From the NCBI GenBank assembly GCA_046074825.1, contig JBJTOZ010000047.1, forward strand, positions 1-7,592: a DNA stretch of 7,592 nucleotides, written 5' to 3'. This DNA comes from JAGVSR01 sp046074825 (GTDB taxonomy: Bacteria; Pseudomonadota; Alphaproteobacteria; Rhizobiales; Hyphomicrobiaceae). Under the pieces are notes generated by a model that saw only the letters and a program-made list of their open reading frames with translations, had not been told where the DNA came from and made no database searches. Positions 5,677 to 7,592 of this stretch are shown in pieces; the first letter of the stretch is position 1, and every line of letters begins with the position of its first letter. Position numbers and translations under genes: made by a program.

Positions 5677-6525
5677 GGCTAGTCTCAATTGAGAAGTGGC
5701 CGCCAACAATGTGCTTGGATCGGCTAAATTTTGCGATGGCATAGAGATGGAAGAGTATGCTTTTGAGAGGAGGTCCAGAGCTTTTAGAGCAGCTTGTTTT
5801 GCCTGAATGTTGCCATCGTTCTCAAATTGTAAAAGAATTTTTGGAGAGCGTTTTTGAGCAGATACAAGAAATCCGTAACCATCTAAATACGAATCTCCTT
5901 CTTTATTTTTGTAAGCCTTAGCGTACTGTAGAGCGGATCGATCAAGCAAATCAGTAAAGACTAATTTTTCAAGATCAACCGCTCCAGGGGGGGCTTTTTT
6001 TTCTGCTTCTTGAAGAGCCTCAAATACATCTTTGGAAGCTATTTCAATGTCTTTCTGAGGAGCCCCTGACAAGGAAAGTTGAATGGTCTTTTGCATTTTG
6101 TCTTCAAATTCAGCAACACCTAAACTTTGGAGAGCAGGAATGAGGTCGACATAAACCTCGCTCATTGCGTGCGCAAACATTTCTGCCCCTTCTTTAGGCT
6201 TACCCTCCGAATACGCTGCCAAACCAGCATAGTAATGTGCAGCAATAATATCTAAAGCCGTGAGATAAACGACGGCATCCACAGAGGCGCGGTTCGTGTC
6301 GACACCGTATTCTCCCCCTTCACCACCTTCTCCTCCCTCACCACCTTCTCCTCCTTCGCCTCCTTGAGCTAGAAGAATTCTGTCTTTTGCTATGGTGGCA
6401 TGGTGTCCTTGATCTTGATAGGCTCCTGTCCAGGAATATGTCTCACTTGTCGCAAAAGAAGGAGGGACAAGAACAGAGACAACCGTTAAACTCGACCACA
6501 ATTTACGTGTTCTTCGCCTCATCAC
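5662..6525 (-). CDS. Exported protein with (Gly-Gly-Glu)6 tract and helical C-terminal domain, function unknown
   Basis: This 287-residue protein begins with a clear Sec-type signal peptide: a basic stretch (RRRTRK), a hydrophobic core and a likely cleavage after S-F-A at about residue 25. The mature part is probably periplasmic. Residues 55-72 are six exact Gly-Gly-Glu repeats. A mostly helical domain follows, with A-A-H-Y-Y-A-G-L-A-A-Y-S-E-G-K at about 95-109 and M-F-A-H-A-M-S-E-V-Y-V-D-L at 116-128. From memory this resembles uncharacterised exported proteins of proteobacteria with a GE-rich tract and a G-H...G...A...H-x-x-x-E-x-Y pattern. His97, His119 and Glu123 could be metal ligands, but that is inference. 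The first codon is GTG at 6525 with ATG at 6522 next to it; AAGG lies 7 or 10 bases upstream. It is divergent from piuC. A role in metal handling is possible, not shown. Confidence 0.8.
   Translation of the reverse strand: MMRRRTRKLWSSLTVVSVLVPPSFATSETYSWTGAYQDQGHHATIAKDRILLAQGGEGGEGGEGGEGGEGGEYGVDTNRASVDAVVYLTALDIIAAHYYAGLAAYSEGKPKEGAEMFAHAMSEVYVDLIPALQSLGVAEFEDKMQKTIQLSLSGAPQKDIEIASKDVFEALQEAEKKAPPGAVDLEKLVFTDLLDRSALQYAKAYKNKEGDSYLDGYGFLVSAQKRSPKILLQFENDGNIQAKQAALKALDLLSKAYSSISMPSQNLADPSTLLAATSQLRLALSKE
6310..6363 (-). repeat. Six tandem 9-base units coding Gly-Gly-Glu
   Basis: The 54-base tract encodes Gly-Gly-Glu six times without interruption. Synonymous codons vary between units (GGA, GGC, GGT and GGG for Gly; GAA and GAG for Glu). 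The repeat is therefore kept at protein level and is not a fresh slippage product, although 9-base units can still change in number. Two neighbouring unit pairs share nearly the same bases, suggesting an older 18-base duplication. Confidence 0.9.
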
Positions 6526-6550
6526 GATGAAACCTTTTTGAGTAAAGATA

Positions 6551-7222
6551 ATGCTCGTTCATATACCAAATATTTTGCAATCTACAACCTTAAATAAAAT
6601 TAGAGATCTGGCGCAGATAGCGACTTTTGCAAGTGGGTCACTTACAGCGGGATGGCACGCGAAAGAAGTCAAAAATAACGAGCAAGTGATAGCTTGTCCA
6701 GAGCTTGAAAAAATAAGATCTCTCGTCGTTTCTGCCTTAGAAGAAAATGCGATCTTACGCTCGATGACTTTTCCCAAACGCTTCGTCCCCCCCTTGCTCT
6801 CACGGTGTCAGGTGGGACAGGGATATGGTTTGCACATTGATGATGCTTTGATGGGAGGAACAATGAATATTCGTAGCGATATTTCAGTGACGGTTTTTCT
6901 TTCCAATCCTGAGGACTATGAAGGGGGCGAACTCATCATAGAAACGCTTTCAGGAGCTGATGAAGCCAAACCCCCTGCGGGCGATGCCATTATTTATCCC
7001 TCTACAACTCTCCATAGAGTAGCACCTGTTACAAAAGGAATTCGACTTGCAGCCGTGACTTGGATAGAAAGCAGAATACGAGATACCGCCAAAAGAGAAA
7101 TCTTATTTGACCTCGATCGGGCAAGACGACAAATTTTCCAGAAAGAAGGTAAATGCGAAAGCTTTGATCTTATTGCAAAATCATATTCCAATTTACTGAG
7201 ATCTTGGTCGGATAGCTGTTAA
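6551..7222 (+). CDS. piuC: Fe(II)/2-oxoglutarate-dependent PKHD-type hydroxylase PiuC (YbiX family)
   Basis: This 223-residue cytosolic protein matches the PiuC/YbiX family along its length. It opens with the M-L-V-H-I-P-N-I-L start, followed by L-T-A-G-W-H-A-K-E-V-K-N-N-E-Q at about 31-45. The double-stranded beta-helix iron site is G-Y-G-L-H95-I-D97-D-A and T-L-H155-R-V, with Arg165 in G-I-R-L-A-A-V-T-W as the 2-oxoglutarate contact. All three iron ligands are present. The length is close to that of the E. coli protein (about 225). Family members hydroxylate an unknown substrate and are often found beside TonB-dependent siderophore receptors; no receptor is in this window. The family N-terminus fixes ATG 6551, with only a weak GAG (6540-6542) upstream. 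It is divergent from the Gly-Gly-Glu protein. Only a single GATAAT half-site is present near the start, not a full Fur box. Confidence 0.93.
   Translation: MLVHIPNILQSTTLNKIRDLAQIATFASGSLTAGWHAKEVKNNEQVIACPELEKIRSLVVSALEENAILRSMTFPKRFVPPLLSRCQVGQGYGLHIDDALMGGTMNIRSDISVTVFLSNPEDYEGGELIIETLSGADEAKPPAGDAIIYPSTTLHRVAPVTKGIRLAAVTWIESRIRDTAKREILFDLDRARRQIFQKEGKCESFDLIAKSYSNLLRSWSDSC
6560..6587 (-). promoter_or_regulatory. Weak candidate promoter for the Gly-Gly-Glu gene, inside piuC
   Basis: On the minus strand TTGTAG (6587-6582) and TATATG (6565-6560) are 16 bases apart, 3 of 6 and 4 of 6 to consensus. With only 25 bases between the divergent starts, the promoter has to lie within the 5' part of piuC, and this is the best pair I see there. 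Evidence is thin. Confidence 0.2.
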
Positions 7223-7246
7223 TAAATCCTCGAACTTGTAACGAAA

Positions 7247-7299
7247 AAGAAAATTTAAGTTTAAATCATTTTCTTCTAATCACCTTCTCGATTTTTTTT
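7247..7299 (+). terminator. Candidate weak terminator downstream of piuC
   Basis: AAGAAAAT (7247-7254) and ATTTTCTT (7268-7275) form an 8-bp AT-rich stem with a 13-base loop, 24 bases after the piuC stop. A run of eight Ts lies at 7292-7299, 16 bases beyond the stem, which is too far for a textbook terminator. The 109 bases between piuC and the next gene show no gene. Confidence 0.3.
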
Positions 7300-7331
7300 A
7301 AGGAACGACGCTCAGCATACAAGGATAGTGC

Positions 7332-7592
7332 GTGCTCTCTAAGATACCTTTGTTTGGCTCTCTCTTTGGGCGATCTCAAAACGACAAACTTGTTCATCTG
7401 CTTCAATTATTATCAAATACAGCGCTACATTGTGCTGCTCATTTTCGTAAAACAAAAGGAAAAGATGTTTCCGGTATTATTGAAATTGAGCACAAAGCGG
7501 ATGCCATTGTAGATGAGATACATGAACTGCTCGATAATTCTTTTATTATGCGTTTTGACATCCCAGATTCAATGCGATTAACGGACGATCTT
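7332..7592 (+). CDS. DUF47 / PhoU-like protein, putative accessory of a Pit phosphate transporter (5' part)
   Basis: The first 87 codons are present and the frame runs off the right edge. The product is helical and soluble. It has the DUF47 pattern of a short hydrophobic start (L-S-K-I-P-L-F-G-S-L-F), then I-I-E-I-E-H-K-A-D-A-I-V-D-E-I-H and S-F-I-M-R-F-D-I-P-D-S-M-R-L-T-D-D-L. The E-H-x-A-D...F-I-x-x-F-D motif is typical of this PhoU-related family, which usually sits upstream of a Pit-type inorganic phosphate/metal permease gene. That gene would lie beyond the window. The start is GTG at 7332: AAGGA at 7321-7325 is 6 bases upstream, and an in-frame TAG at 7326-7328 rules out an earlier start. 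The next usable codon, TTG 7350, would lose the conserved N-terminus. Confidence 0.82.
   Translation, partial: MLSKIPLFGSLFGRSQNDKLVHLLQLLSNTALHCAAHFRKTKGKDVSGIIEIEHKADAIVDEIHELLDNSFIMRFDIPDSMRLTDDL

Noticed and set aside
6310..6363. The 9-base tandem units as a CRISPR or satellite array
   Set aside because: There are no spacers, the units are in frame within a secreted protein gene and simply encode Gly-Gly-Glu.
6547..6552. GATAAT as part of a Fur box at the piuC start
   Set aside because: Only one half-site is present and no inverted partner follows; TGA-N9-TCA and Irr-type boxes were not found either.

Overview
The window looks like ordinary chromosome from an AT-rich (low-GC) alphaproteobacterium. 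The gene order rhomboid, CBS-pair protein, patatin-like hydrolase, hisI, a two-cysteine NifU/IscU-like scaffold, yidD and thrS is, as I recall it, an alphaproteobacterial arrangement. The scaffold protein in particular has the form typical of that class. A Holosporales-like lineage or another low-GC alphaproteobacterium is possible, but the sequence alone does not settle the genus. No insertion sequence, phage, CRISPR array, tRNA or rRNA is visible.

Layout. The last 28 codons of a rhomboid protease end at 87. A CBS-pair protein (308-739, +) converges on a patatin-like serine hydrolase (820-1776, -). A 324-base AT-rich gap with hairpins separates that gene from hisI (2101-2547, -). hisI is divergent from a run of + strand genes: NifU-like scaffold (2693-3172), yidD (3190-3480) and thrS (3645-5591). 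thrS converges on a secreted protein with six Gly-Gly-Glu repeats (5662-6525, -). That gene is divergent, across only 25 bases, from piuC, an Fe(II)/2-oxoglutarate hydroxylase (6551-7222, +). The window ends inside a DUF47 (PhoU-like) gene (7332 onward, +).

How the genes fit together. Most are housekeeping genes: histidine synthesis, Fe-S cluster scaffolding, membrane protein insertion and threonyl-tRNA charging. The scaffold and yidD are probably one operon that may read on into thrS. The Gly-Gly-Glu protein and piuC share a start region, and PiuC homologues are linked to iron uptake. A joint role in metal handling is therefore a reasonable but unproven guess.

The most interesting signal is the leader of thrS. 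A 23-residue reading frame with a TTG start carries six threonine codons and ends 15 bases before the thrS start. Its distal threonine codons overlap a segment that can pair with the thrS Shine-Dalgarno sequence. This could be a leader-peptide translational switch that senses charged tRNA-Thr. The competing reading is a plain promoter, because the TTG is part of a perfect TTGACA.
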